Assembly (NCBI RefSeq): GCF_958450345.1
Contig: NC_088784.1
Location: 67,357,747 to 67,421,746 of the forward strand
Source of the DNA: Calliphora vicina
Lineage: Eukaryota; Arthropoda; Insecta; Diptera; Calliphoridae
Reading direction: 5' to 3'
DNA: 64,000 nt
Below are positions 45,440-58,732 of this stretch, in pieces (position 1 is the first letter of the stretch; every line of letters begins with the position of its first letter). The translations under genes and the position numbers were made by a program. The notes under the pieces were generated by a model. The model was not told where the DNA came from. It made no database searches and was given only the letters and a program-made list of their open reading frames with translations.

Positions 45440-47621
45440 GATAGTAACTTGTACAAAATTGTTCAACAGGATCGGTCAAGAACTCCCGTTTGATATTAAT
45501 AAACTTAATTATAAAGAAAACAGATTCGGTGTAGTATTTATTACTTTTAGGTCTAAATTTCTTAGTTTTTGTCAGAATTTCATCACAGATACCTTTTTTG
45601 ATAGGTTTTGAAATTATCTATTTTCCTGTTTGATCAATTCATGCAAAAAGTGACAGCAAGGTGGTGTCAATGACATTTTTCTTATAAATTTAAGAAAATA
45701 CATCTTATTCTGATTTTTGTTAGAAGTTGGTACATTCAGAAAAAATGTAGACCTAACACTCCTTTTGAATATTGTCAAGCCTAATTTTTTGGTTTTAAGG
45801 GTAATTTTCGGGGTAACATAAAAACAACGGTATCTTTTCAAAAAATTCAGAAATAAATAAAATCGTAGAACAAACATTATTTCTGATACCCCAGTGATTC
45901 ATTTTCAATAATAAAAAAGTTCTTTTTCGTAAAAAGTCGATTTTGAATATTGCTACATACATATACGATCATTTTGTGGAATAGATTTTTAATTTTTTAA
46001 AGTGTATTTTGAACTTAAATATTTCTGGTTAAATATGCATTAACATACAAATTGTACATAAATTTAACCTGTATTCCCATTGACACATCTTTGAACATAA
46101 GATTTTGGAGCAAATACCTAATATTTGTGTACATGGGATAACATTGCAGTGCTAGTGGCCAGTGGCGAAAAGAAAGTTTCTATTGAAAAATTGTCACTGT
46201 TGTGGTGGTAGCTTAGTATTTTAGTTTTATTTTAAATGTTATTGAAATTTTGACACTAACACACACACACATCTTATTAACAAAGATAAATGAAAAAAAA
46301 CTACAATTTAAATTGTTTAAATAGAACCGTTATACAAATATAAAATATTTTATAACAACAGCTAAAATCAACAGCAAAACTAACAAAAATATAATCAAAA
46401 AATCTAAAACTAAACTTAAGAAAAAATCGAGAAAAAAATAAACAAAAGAAATGATTTAATATTTAAATACATACATATTTATTTTACTCTTTATTTAGCT
46501 TTTGAATTAAATTGTTTTTTTTTCTCCTTCTTCTTCTTGATATTGTTAGTGTTAAAAAGCTTTTACTCTTGTGTTTCAAACACACACAACCACACAGTTA
46601 CACTAACAAAGCCAGAGTGTGTGAAACCAAGAGTTGAGAATCAAAGTTGAGAATTGTTGAGTTTCAGTTGGAAAGAAAGCGGAGAAGTGTGAATATCGTT
46701 GTCGTAGATTGGTTTTAACGCGCGCATTCGTTTCTTCAGTCTTTTGTTTTCACTTTAAATTTACGAGTCCAACGGCGTAAAATCTTGTTAAAATAAATAA
46801 CTAAGCGTTTATTTTTATCCACAGTTCTGTCACTAAAGTGAGAAATGAGTAAAACAAATAATATGAAAATAAAAAATCTAATATAATCTAACTTTTGATA
46901 CGTTGAGGAAACCGTTAAGAAATATTTATTAAAGTGTGTGTGTATTGTATTAAACTAAAATCTACATAAAAACAAAAGGAAACTAAATAAAATTCAAATG
47001 AAATTCCATCGAAATAATAATAATAAAACAATACATTTTGTTTCTTGTCTGATCTGGGTTTAATTTAAACTTAAGAGAATTAAACAAAATATGAGTGTTA
47101 TACAAAAAAAAATAAAAAAAGCGTTATTTTGTTTGTCGTTGTTTTACAAATGATCATCAACGTAAAGTAAAGTTTCATTTCAATATTAACTGTGTGACAT
47201 GCATGCAACTCAGCTGTATTTTTACTTAAATAAATACGAAAAAATACACACAAAATACCACAATAATAAATCTTTTGAAAAAAAAGAAAAATTAAAATAA
47301 ATTTCGCTTTTTAATTAAACCCGTTACAAAACACCAGCAGATACAACCCAGAAAAAAAAACTAAAATAAACAATCGAAAGTAGTTTAAAACAAAAAACCA
47401 GAAAACTATACTTTTTTTTAATAATATTTAATTGCATATTAAAAGAAAGAAGTCTTAAAGCCCAACACTAACAACTAAATAAAACAAGTTCTAAAATTAT
47501 ATGTTTATTAACTGTATTATTTTATATCTACACTCTTACTTTTGAACCACTGCTAAAAAAAACTGTTAGAGTTGCAGTTGTTATAAATATGTATGAATTA
47601 TTTGACTTTGTTCCGCATATA
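45440..47621. other. Gene-free stretch, A-rich, with possible untranslated exon
   Basis: No conserved ORF. 46259-46271 is an (AC)n run. From about 46600 to 47500 the plus strand is unusually A/CAA-rich with few T-runs, like fly 5'UTR exons of long genes, and has GT-rich blocks before it. This could be a non-coding exon of a gene whose body lies outside the window; only composition supports this. Confidence 0.25.
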
Positions 47622-48603
47622 AAGGGTGTTTTTTATAGATGCGGAGAACTTTAAATGAAAATCAAATAGAGAAAAAGTTTTTTTATTAATTATTAACTTG
47701 GAGTAACATGGAGGTCCTAATTTCACCCACTCTTCGCAGTAAATCTGGCTGTATTTCGGTTATAACACGTTGAACATTCGCTTCCAAGCTTCGATCGTTT
47801 CAAGTTTATCTGCATAGATCTAGGACTTTATATATCCCCAGAGAAAATAATCTAATGGCGTTAACGGTTTCTTCAAAGTTGCTTCATCACTGCACGAAAT
47901 TGTCAATTTTTCGATCAATAGCGCAGATTCCTTCGTCCCAAATGATCGTGAGACTTCAATTCCTGTACAAGTTCAATCTTGTAAGCACGCCAACCAAGTT
48001 CCTTACGCAAATTGTTCCATAAAGTGGATGAAAACAAGTTTAATTGTTGGTCACGATAATGAATTGACACATTTGGATCATCATCAACACTGAATGCGTC
48101 TTTCGGGATGCGTATTATCGTTAAGAGTAAACGTATTGCGAAAACGATCAATAGTTTCTCAAATTAATTACACTGATGAACTATTATCACTACCATAAAA
48201 TGCAGATAAAGTTGATGAGTTTATCGTATTGAACCATGATTTTCAAAATAAATTTGAACAGTTTGCAAACGTTGCTCTGGCTTGAGTCTATTCATGATCG
48301 CTTGTTCTGTGCGCCCTGTACGGCGTCTTTCGGGATGCGTATTATCGTTAAGAGTAAACGTATTGCGACAATGATCAATAGTTTCTTAAATTAATCGCTC
48401 TAATGTACCATTATAAGAACCATAAAATGCACGTAAAGCCCGATGATTTTCAAACTTAATTTGAACAGTTTGCAAACATTGATCTGGCATGACTCTATTC
48501 ATGATAAATTGCCAAACCAAACTAACCTCAAAACTACCAAGAACTGTCAAATCAGCTGTCACAAAAAACTGTGCTGTCATCCGCCTCTAAAAAAATTACC
48601 CTT
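47622..48603 (-). mobile_element. Mariner-like element remnant with internal duplication
   Basis: Ends AAGGGTGTTTTTTATAGATG and the complement of AAGGGTAATTTTTTTAGAGG, with TA on each side (47620-47621, 48604-48605). 982 bp. It carries two transposase pieces on the minus strand (next entry) and a block duplicated at 48080-48210 and 48320-48440 ('cgtctttcgggatgcg', 'attatcgttaagagtaaacg'). Confidence 0.75.
47915..48580 (-). pseudogene. Mariner-type transposase fragments
   Basis: 48386-48580 reads the N-terminal pattern 'MPDQCLQTVQIKFENHRALR' then 'FYGSYNGT', typical of the HTH start of a widespread insect mariner subfamily. 47915-48151 reads 'SIHYRDQQLNLFSSTLWNNL' and 'LGWRAYKIELVQELK', the second HTH and linker. 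The catalytic DDE/D region is absent. Frames are broken by the duplication between them. Confidence 0.7.
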
Positions 48604-48649
48604 TACTTTTCAAAGTCTTAAAGTCGCCAAACATTAATTCAAACATAAT

Positions 48650-49410
48650 TAAAACTCATTTCTTTCCCGGGAGGAAATTAAAAAATCGTTTCATTCCCGG
48701 GAATTTTTTAACATTAAATTTAACCAAAAACCAGAAAATTTGTTTTCGAATAAATTGGCTTATAATATTACCAGGGTTTTAAAATAAGTATAAAATAACT
48801 ATATTTGGTTGTTAATCCAGCCTTTATAAGGGTTTCTAATTTAATAGTGGCATTTCATCGGTATTGTCAAAGGCGTAGTTTTAATCAGTATGACATCAAT
48901 AAATTCTTTGTTTAATTAAAAAACTTAAGAATTTCGACCATTTAAATCTATAAAACATTCATAGTTACAGAAAATTTTCAAATCTAATTGTAGAAAAACA
49001 AATTTGAACCACTATTCTTGTTATTATTTTCTCTAAATATGAATAATAATCATTGAATATAAAAGTTGTAATGTTAGGCATCTTAATAATTCCTTTAATA
49101 GCATAAACTTTAAATTTGATTCATTCTTAATAACCAAATTTTTCTGCTGTGACTTGAGTTGAGTGAAAAACATTCGGTTATATCAACAGTAATACTTCTT
49201 TACCAACTGACTATCTGTAGCTAGAACCGAAAAAATCTATGGATGTAATAGAATAATTCAATTAGCATCAAATTTGGCCATCGAAATGTATCTGAATATT
49301 GTAACTTTTAGAAAAAACTTATGAAGGAATTCCCGAAAATTATCGACAAACATTTCCCGAAAATTAACAAAAAAATATTCCCGGGAATTTTTCCCGAGTA
49401 GGAACCCCAG
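48650..49410. repeat. Possible hAT-like element with CCCGGGAA subterminal words
   Basis: TTCCCGGGA words occur at about 48664, 48697 and 49379, with related 'ttcccgaaaatt' at 49331 and 49352. The right border 'cgagtaggaacccc' resembles hAT ends. The left border is not found. No ORF inside. Confidence 0.35.
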
Positions 49411-49585
49411 ACCTTACACTTAAAATCGGATCCTGGAATACCTTTCCTGTGTTCTTTAATTCTTTTTTTACAAGAGTCCAATACCTTTCCTTAGTCCGAA
49501 ATTCTGGAGAGTTGGGTGGATTTGCCTCCCGTGGTATAAAATTTACATTATTGTTTGGCCTTTTTTCCATAGTTTTTGTAGACAC
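49364..49585 (-). pseudogene. Tc1-like transposase C-terminal fragment
   Basis: 'FIPREANPPNSPEFRTKERYW' style reading with 'TLVKKELKNTGKV': the NPPN.PE.RP.E.YW motif around the third catalytic acid (here RTKE instead of RPIE). It is a fragment cut by neighbouring repeat sequence. Confidence 0.65.
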
Positions 49586-49799
49586 TTCGTAATATACTTG
49601 TACTTATTTTTGTATTTAACGTGCCTGATGTCACAATTGATCTTTTGCTACAACTGCAAATGGCTTGCCATACAAGCAACTTATTGGGAAATTTTTTTTG
49701 TTTTTTTTTGTTCGGTATTGTTCTTGAACATTAGTCACATAAAAATCTGGACTGATAGAAGTTTTCGGTGCTCTTCGTAAGATTTGTTCGACTTCTTTT

Positions 49800-50960
49800 G
49801 CCTTTTTTTTTTACTCTGTTTGAGTAAAAAATTCTGAAAAGGCAAAACTCCGATCCACGAAAATTCTCCATATTTGAATAGCCCGATATGTTTCTTAAAT
49901 ACTTGCTAAGTGTTTTTACTATCACAGGGTAAATAACATCACAGTGGGCACTTTTCAGTTTCACTGAATCCAAAAATCAGTTTTTGGAACACATTTTCCC
50001 GCTTTAGGAATTTTAATATTTGAAAATAAAGAATGTCAAAAATTCTTAATCCATTGATTTAAAGACATTTGAGTCTATATTGGTTCCAAATTTTGTTATG
50101 ATTTTATATTTTTATTCGTGCAAAATCACCATATTATAATTTTATTATTATATTATATGAAGTCCCAAAATTTTATAAAATTATTTAGTTTAACTAAATT
50201 ATCAATCCTCAAGTCATAATGTTTTCAACAATATCAAATACTTATAAAAAGGCCTTAATTTACTCCTCAGAAGTTCCACAAACCTTGCCCCTTTGAAAAA
50301 TTTGTACGTTTTTTTTATATAAAGCGTACAAAATGTTACGAACATATCAAATGTAAATTTTGAATTCAAACACATACGACTTAACAGAAATTTTGGTGTA
50401 ACTGATTTTGCACGCATTTTAGAATTTTTTACTCAAACTGATTTTTTTTAAATTCATATAAAAATTCTTATAGTCTCGAAGAATTTTTTTTTTTTCAAAA
50501 GAAAAAATATATGGGCTTTTTTGGGAAATAACGTAAAAAATACGGCCCTTTTTACAAGTTCCAAATTTGGATGCGTATAACTTTTTATAGGGAGGAGATA
50601 ACTGTTTGCAAGTTTCTTTTATTTTATTTAGAATTTTATCGCAAATATAGCTGATATTTTAGAAATAAATTTCGACCATCCGTAGGCCAACCATAAAAAG
50701 ATCGAATTAAAAAAAAATAAATCAATAAACCTGAATATCTCTTCAACTAATAGAGATAACCTACACTTGTAATTGTATTTTTTTATATTTAAATGCATTT
50801 TTGGCTATTTTTTAAAAAATTTGAGACCCGAGGTGACCATCTATGAGGGGCTACGCACTGGCGCCCATTAACGTAAGGAAGCTGAACAAACGTTTCGTAA
50901 CAATGTCAGCAATAGTTCCCAAGATACCGAATTATTTCCAAAAATAAAAGTTTCTAAACC
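49800..50960 (+). repeat. Dispersed repeat block, related to 58985-60160
   Basis: The part 49815-50300 matches 59670-60160 in the same orientation ('ttcttaaatacttgctaagt', 'gacatttgagtctatattgg'), while 50500-50960 matches 59010-59530 in inverted orientation ('gttcccaagataccgaatta'). So the segment order is rearranged between copies. No genes. 51000-53750 also shows no gene; it contains A-rich and GTG-rich low-complexity sequence (for example 52150-52190). Confidence 0.6.
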
Positions 50961-53758
50961 ACTGTGGGATGGTCCGATCGGAATAAAATTTAACTTGGGC
51001 GTAGACAAGTTATTAAATTTGTATAAATTTTCTTAATATTTTATTCAACAAAATAATTCAGACTAGTCACATTTAAATATGAAAAAGTGCAATATTTTTG
51101 AAGGACAGAGTTTTAAAGTGGCATATTTCCAAAAATTAACTTATCTGAACAAAAAAAAATTAGTTCGGAATAAATGTGGATCAAAGTGTTCCTAAATAAA
51201 TCAATAAATATGTATGTAATAAAATCTTTATTTATCAATAAAAAAACTCAATGATATTTTCAACGTATTTTAAATTTGTCATTCTAAATAACAATGTGTA
51301 AAAAAATTGTCAAAAGGTCAAAGGTAATCCCTAAAAATAGGATCAAAATTCCAAAACTGGTATTTTTTACAATTTTGCCCATAGCGTCCACATTTCCATT
51401 GGGGCTTGCAAAATACTTTGGGGATAAATAGTGAACACATCAAGGTTTCCAAAGCTGCTTTCTGTTTTCTGATCCCAGGTTTGGGATTTTCAAACATGTG
51501 CCAAAAAATTTTAATTATGATAAAAATTAGGACTAATTTCGAAGGGTGTAGGGGCGACATATTAGAAAAATAGGACACGTTTTTTATACCATAATATTCC
51601 CCGTAAAGATACCTTATAGAAAAATATAAAATTGTTATATGTTCTTAAAGAAAGTTTTTTTTAATAAAAAAACAGTTAAGACACCTTTTCGCCAAAAAAA
51701 CAGCTACTAATTTTTAATTTGGAAATCGTTTATTTGTTATCCATAATAGGTATTGATCTGGAATCTTTTGTATATAATTGGTAATTTAGTTGTCTAACTA
51801 AGAAATTTGAGTCCATTCGGTCCAATAGGTATGGACCGAATTTTGAAACGCCTATAACTCGAAAATTATAATATATAAATAGCACACGCAAGCATGGTCA
51901 ACTTTGACACTTTGCATTTCACCTTCTTTTCTAACAGAGTGATCACAAATTTAATTTTCGTAAAGCCCATGTCATATATAATTTTGCAATTCGACCAGGA
52001 ACTAAAAAGATCTAGATTTATTATCACTTTTTTTCGATTGACCCCACTGCGTGTTGGTGCATTAAAGGGTTAAACTTTATTTTGCTTTTGTATTCTAGAA
52101 ATTCTCATACGGTTTTTTTGATGACGATATAACGTCAACAACAACACAATGATGTTGACGGTGGTGATGGCGGTGATGACTAAATGTTAAAAAATTTAAA
52201 AAAATTTATATTTTCAACATGTTAATGTTATTGTTTTTGTTGTATGTATGGTTGTTGTATGGGTAACTTACTATGAGTTAAAAACTCAAAAGTTTTTGTT
52301 ATTGTTGTCATTTGTAAAACAGCAAAAACAATAAAGTCAAGAAATAACAAAAAACTAAAAAAATTAACTTTGTTCAAAGTGCTGTGAAAATTTTCACAAT
52401 AAAATTGTATTTTATTTGTTATAAATTTTGAAAATATTGAAGAAAAATTTTAAACATTGTCTTACAATCTTAGGTATTTGTTAATGTATGCGACTTGTGG
52501 TAGTTACTGAATTGGAACCCTTCCTATTTCGCTTTTCCTTTTTTAGATTAAGTCATATTAAAACATTTAATATAAATTAACAAACAAAACCAAGTTATAA
52601 ACTAAAAACCACTAAACAAAAATAATATATATAACATAAATAGCAGCAGCTGACGAAAAATATCACACATAAACCGCTGAAAACCCTAAAAAGTGAAAGG
52701 TAAAACAAACAAAACTTACAAAATAAATAACAGATCCTATTAAAAACTATAATACTTAGTAGTAGTATAATTTATTTCATTTCATATATATACATTGTTT
52801 ATATACATACATTCATACTTATACTCATATTATAATTATAATAATAATTTGCATTATAATGAACAGTTCGTAGACATATTTTGGTGTAAATACGCAGTTA
52901 AATACATTTCATGCATAATAAAGAAAACTCCTCATCGTACACACTAGTATTTATTATTATTATAGTTGTATAAAATTATATTTTAATCATCACATCAAAT
53001 CACATCACATACATCTCAATCCATTCAAGAGTCAGTTTTTAAAGTGTTGAATTAAACTATTTTTTAGGTTTAGTTAAACTTAATGAATTGAACAAATGCT
53101 ATAAAACCAGGGTCAACTGAGCATGCAATTTAATAGTGAGAGTTATTATTATTGTACGTAGAGGTTATAGAGGTGGACCATAGCTTATATACATATGTAC
53201 TGAGTAGGCTACAGGGAAAGTTAACCTTTATATTTTGTAATATGTGCTTTGAGTTTGCCTTTTTTTAGAACAAATACAGACGACATCAGCATACTTCAGT
53301 TGTCCAATATCGATTGTAAATCAGTTTACAACAAATATTGAACAATTGGGGGTAGAAAATGTAATAAGTTAAGGGGTTATTAATAACACTAGTTTACAAG
53401 ATTTTTGTTCATAATGCGAAATATCAATGTGTTTTATACTTCGGGAAAAATATCTAATACTTACAATAACATTAGAGTTTGAATAAAAAATTAATATGAA
53501 CAGTAAGGGTCCTCATGTAAACGCTTAAATGCCTAGCCAACTGTGCAATCTGTGCAATTTTACACTCTCGCAAATGAACTGTCAAAAAATTTATGGAAAT
53601 TCGTTTGCACAACTCCGATAAGTTTGCGCGACAATTTATACTCGCAAACAAAGCAAATTTATACAAGTTTGAGTCAGTCAATCAGCTGATTACTTTTTTC
53701 GCTTTTTTGGTTCTGGCTTCTGTCAAATCTTGTTTTAATATTTCAATAAACAAAATAT

Positions 53759-55371
53759 TTTTATACCCTCCACCACCATAAGTGGTGAAAGAGGGTATAT
53801 ATAAGTTTGTCATTCCGTGTGTAACATTGAGAAATATTCATCTGAGACCCAACAAAGTATATATATTATTGATCCTTATGAAATTCTAAGTCGATTGAGC
53901 CATGTCCGTCTGTCTGTCCGTCTGTGTAAAACACGCTCACGTCCAAAATACGCAAACAAACTTTGTAGAGTTGCAAGAAAAATGTTTATTATTGTCCTAA
54001 GCAGTTTGGTATTGAAAATCAGCGAAATCGGTACAGTGGAACCAAAGTTGTGAATTAAAATGTGGGACAACCTCAAAAAAAAATTGATCATTTTCACATA
54101 TTTTTGAAAATTTTTTGTAAAAATATTGCAGCTAATATCATAAAATTTTGCACTCGTTACTTTTATGATAAAAGGAGTAACTCTGGTGAAAATTATAAGA
54201 ATCGGTCCATGATTTCTCCTAGCCCCCATACAAATTTCTTCCCGAAATATGGTTCTATGGTCTATAAATGCCTACAGAATAGGAATATCCATATAAAATT
54301 CAGCAAAAATAAATTTCGTGGTAAAAAAAATTATATTACAAAATTTTTCGTGGATCGGCCTATATTTGACCATAGCCCCCATATAAAGTACACTTCCGAA
54401 AATCTCTTAAATAAGCATAAATGTCTTATTAATGTCGCTATCAAGTTCAAATTCGACATAAATAATCCCCATATATATCATTGCTGTACCTAATTCTATG
54501 AAGATCGGACGATAATTGGTTATAGCTCCCATATAAGGACCTCTTCCGAAAAACACAATAACCTACATAAATATCTAAAAAATATCAATATCAAAACAAA
54601 ATTTCACACACATCCGTAGTTTATATTTAGAAATCATACTACTGGATTTTGTGAATATCGGTCCATATTTGACCATAGCTCCCATATAAGTTCCACTTCC
54701 AAAAATCAGTTAAGTACTCATAAATCTCCTATAAATACATTTATCATGCTAAAATTCGACAAAAATTATACTCATATCTATAGATATCACTGTACCAAAT
54801 TTTATGAAGATTGGCCGATAATTGGTCATAGCTACCCTATAAGGCCCATTTCCGAAAAAAGATATTAACCTTAAAAAATATTTAAAACATACGATATCAA
54901 AATTTTGCACCGATCAGTAATTTGTATCCAAGAATCGTACTACAAGATTTTTTAAATATTGGTCCATAATTCGCCATAGCTCCCATATAAGGTCCACTCT
55001 TGTTAATAGTGTTGTTTATATGAAATTCTACAAAAATAGCCCTCAAATACTTAGGACCATAATAGGTCATAGCATCCATATATTAAAGCAGAATAGTACA
55101 CAGATCAGTAATTTGGATTCAAAAATCATAATGCTGAATTTTGTGAATATTGGTCCATAATTGGCCACAGCTCTCATATAAATACATAAAAATCACGTTA
55201 AAATATTTTATGACAATCGAATCATAATAGGTCATAGCTGCCACATAATTCCCACAACCAAATATCTAGTCTTTCTAACAATTGTTATATTATTTCAAGT
55301 GTTATATCATCATATTTAGGTGGAGGGTATTTAAGATTCGGCACGGCCGAATATAGTACTCTTACTTGTTT
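53759..55371 (+). mobile_element. Full-length common repeat, plus orientation
   Basis: Begins 'ttataccctccaccaccata' and ends in the palindromic tail 'gattcggcacggccgaatat' followed by 'cttacttgtt'. It contains 'ccatgtccgtctgtctgtcc' near 53900 and recurrent 'catagctcccatataag'. It is an inverted partner of 40222-42060. Small frames inside are accidental. Confidence 0.8.
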
Positions 55372-55490
55372 TTACATTGGATTGAATGACATTGTGTAGG
55401 GATGCATTAACCAATAGCTAGAACATAAACGATATCTTCCAAACTATGTATACAATCGTTTGTTCTAAAGATTTAACCATTGAGAAATAC

Positions 55491-55634
55491 ACATAGAGCG
55501 GAAACTCTCGTGTCAAAGACCTAACTCAGTTGTTAAAAACCCAAGTGGTGAGAATGTATTAGTAAAAATAACAATGTGAAAAACTTAAAAAAAACTTAAA
55601 CTTTTTTAAGTTTTTTTTATTTTCCGCTCTATGT
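55491..55634. mobile_element. MITE of the 'ATAGAGCGGAAACT' family
   Basis: Left ACATAGAGCGGAAACT, right TTTCCGCTCTATGT; interior with 'caaagacctaactcagttgt' as in 36409-36575. Confidence 0.75.
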
Positions 55635-56096
55635 ATATTTTCTCTATGGATTTAACATTCATTAAACATTTTTAAACATTTTAAAATGAAAATTTGTATG
55701 GAAATTTTGCTTTAAAACATTGGGGCAACACTTTAAATTTTATGAATCTAACAAATTTTGTTGTTTTCTTGTTGTACTTTTTTGACCTTTAGTTTTTAAA
55801 AAACGTGTGTTTTGATCGTTTTTTAAAAACTACTTTTTCATGTAGATTTTTAGATATTTGGCCAAACTGTAGATTTTTTTACACCTATTTAAATTAAAAA
55901 ATATTGTGGCCGCGGGTTTTTGCATATTTTCGAATATTTAGATAGTCATCCGACGAAAAATAATGAAAAATCGAATTGTGTTTTGTACTATTTCTTTTTA
56001 AGACTATACATACGTTTTTTTGAGTACTTCATTAACTTATCGTAAAAATTAGAGCTAAAAAAATGGAAGACCAGTAAGAACTAAAAGTCAAGTGTT

Positions 56097-56607
56097 TTGA
56101 AGAGAAAACAATTTATTCAACAACGATTTCGGGCCGAAATGGGACTCTTGGTAGATAGGGCAAAAGCTGGTGGTTGCGGAAATTCGAACGATGGCAACAC
56201 AGCGCGGATATTTTTTCAAAATGTCGATCTTTCATCCAAAATAACTGGAATCGATAAGGGCATTTTGCAAAGATGTGTCCACAATTCTTTGAAATTGATA
56301 CCGAAAAGCTTGAGGAATATGCTGTAGAGACAGCCAGAAAACTTGTTGAAGAGTCTCCCTGGCACTCCTACTCCTAGGTACACAAAATTCTGATCCATGG
56401 AGGTGAGGTGATCAAGCATGCATTAGTCTCAATAGGTGAATTATCGGAGGAAGCAGTTGAAGCGAAAAATAATCATATAAAACAGTATAGATTGCAACAT
56501 ATGTACATGAAAAATATCGAGCATCGTTACACATACAGATGATTTAAATATGCTCTTTTTAAGTTCAGATCCATTTATATTGATTTATGACCGCTTGTTC
56601 ATATAAG
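56097..56607 (+). pseudogene. Fragment of a multi-copy arthropod protein, broken
   Basis: Frame 1 (to about 56275) reads 'GLLVDRAKAGGCGNSNDGNT' and 'LSSKITGIDKGILQRC'. After a frameshift it continues as 'EEYAVETARKLVEESPWHS', a stop, 'VHKILIHGGEVIKHALVSIG', 'LSEEAVEAKNNHIKQYRLQH' and, after a short unmatched piece, 'DDLNMLFLSSDPFI'. I know this order of motifs from a protein repeated many times in arthropod genomes, probably transposon-borne, but cannot name it. At least one frameshift and one stop. Confidence 0.6.
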
Positions 56608-57047
56608 AGAAACCACTGTGCGGGGGTTAGAATTTTAATTTATACAATTTGAAAAACTTTTATTTTAAAGCTTCTGTTGAATTTAATTTAATTTGATATT
56701 TTTATCAAATATCGCCGAGTTTTTCAAATTTCTTCACAAGTTTTAATATATAATTTTATTGGGATATATCTGTCATTGAACTGTTATACAACTGTTAATC
56801 CAAAATACCGTACCTTTTAACTGTTTCAACCTGTGGCAAATTTGTATTTTCATAATTATTTTTTTAAATTAAAAACGGCAATCGAGCTGATTGCCGTTAC
56901 ATCCAAACATAGCGATAATAATAGCGAACATGGATCCAAATTGATCTATAACTGGACGAGAAATAATTAACCCGTTTTTTTAAATCCGTTCTAGTGAAAT
57001 TTTTCTGATTTTATTCTATAATTGTGAGTATATAAAATAACAAGTAA

Positions 57048-57727
57048 AGGTAGGATCACACGATTGCCGCAATGCACCAATTATTGGTCTATTTTATACG
57101 TCAATCGTGTGATTTCACAACTTATTGGCTCATATGTCAAACCACAACAATATTGTGCTTTTTTGGCCCAATCAAATGCAACCCTGGTACGGCAATCATG
57201 TGAATGCTTGATAGGCAACATGCACCAATAAAAAAGTTAAAAATACACCAATATTTATTGTGTTCTAGTGCGGCAATCAAAGAAGACAATTAGCGCCAAT
57301 ATTAATTTTTGTAAATGAAATATTGTTTTTGTGAGCCACTCTCTGACCCACATACATCTTTTAACATTTCTTTATTAATTTTTTTATATGATAATTAAGG
57401 CCGACGCAATTTTCTTTTTTTATTTAACAAATATTTTTTTCAAAAATAGATTGGTTTTACATTTATGTAAACAAAACAAAATTTAACATCTAGCACAACA
57501 GCTGTTTCTCTGAGTTGCCGTAAACTAGAACAATCGTGTGACTGAAATGCGACAATTATTGCCACTAAAACGCTTTGCGCCAATTTACGACAATCAAATT
57601 TATATAAAATGAAGCAATCATGTGACTGCAGAGAATTTGATTGGGACAATTTCTTTATTGGGCCCCAATTCAGCACAATAAAATTTGTATTAAATTGGTT
57701 CATTGCGGCAATCGTGTGATCTTACCT
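57048..57727. mobile_element. Harbinger-like MITE (TAA target duplication)
   Basis: Ends AGGTAGGATCACACGATTGC and the complement of AGGTAAGATCACACGATTGC, matching over about 30 bp, flanked by TAA (57045-57047 and 57728-57730). A 3-bp TAA/TWA target is typical of PIF/Harbinger. The words 'caatcgtgtga' and 'gcaccaat' recur inside. 680 bp without a transposase. Confidence 0.8.
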
Positions 57728-58732
57728 TAAGAGTGCTATATTGAATATAAATTTTGTATAAAAATAAGTATTTATCTCGTACACATTGGTTAATTTTATA
57801 TTCTCTATTACTAGAAAATATCACCTTGCTGATTTATCAATTTAAATGTTATTGTAAAAAAAATTTAAGTTCAAACAATGTTTTTCGTATATCCAAATCC
57901 TTTTACAAGTTAGCTTTTAAATTTTAAACGTCTAACGGACGTTTTTTTTTATTTACGTTTTTTTGTTGCACCGATTTAGCCCAGATATTTTCTGATCGAA
58001 TATATGTGACAAATTTCTTCCCTCTAGGTCCTTCCCTCTAAACAATAACGTGCATTCAACAGACAGACAAAGGGACTCAGCTAGATTATCTTAGAATTCT
58101 ATATTTCGCTGTGTTACAACCGGAAGGACATAATCAATATAGCACCCATTTTTGTTGTGCTGGGTATAAAAACTGTACGAATGGCAACTGTAAATATGAG
58201 GTTTTCTTTTTCATTTAGAAACCAAAGGAGTTAAATATCATTAGTTTGGTTTTTGTCACAATTAATTTTTTCTGCAAATCATTTTCATAATCATACATTT
58301 CGTAATAATTTTTGTATTTAAACAATTGTTTTTAGGTTCGTTGCTACATGTTTTGTAATATTTTTTTATTTTTGTTTATTACAATACACTACCATAGGTG
58401 GGTTTGTGCTGATATTTGTAAATTATAAAAGTAATATTTCAGGAAAAACTTTCATTACCATGCAAACTCATTATTGGAGTATAAATAAGTCATTAAATAA
58501 ATAACACAAGTAATGACAAATAACTTATTCATAGTTCAATCTAACAGATATCGTTATTACCTACATATCAAATAATAACTATGTCATTATTCGACCTCTT
58601 CTAAGTAATGTAGACGGTGTGTAGTAGTGCTTGATAATACTTTGATTTAGTAATTGCTAGTACTCAATGCTGTATAATTTACCAGTACAGAATAACAAAA
58701 TTATGATTTTAGAGTTTTATTTAGCAGTAAAA

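Noticed and set aside
53876..54493. ORFs of 117 and 143 codons on opposite strands
   Set aside because: Both lie in the full-length common repeat and are not kept in its inverted partner at 40222-42060.
57440..57703. 87-codon minus-strand ORF
   Set aside because: Inside the Harbinger-like MITE, built from its repeated 'caatcgtgtga' words.
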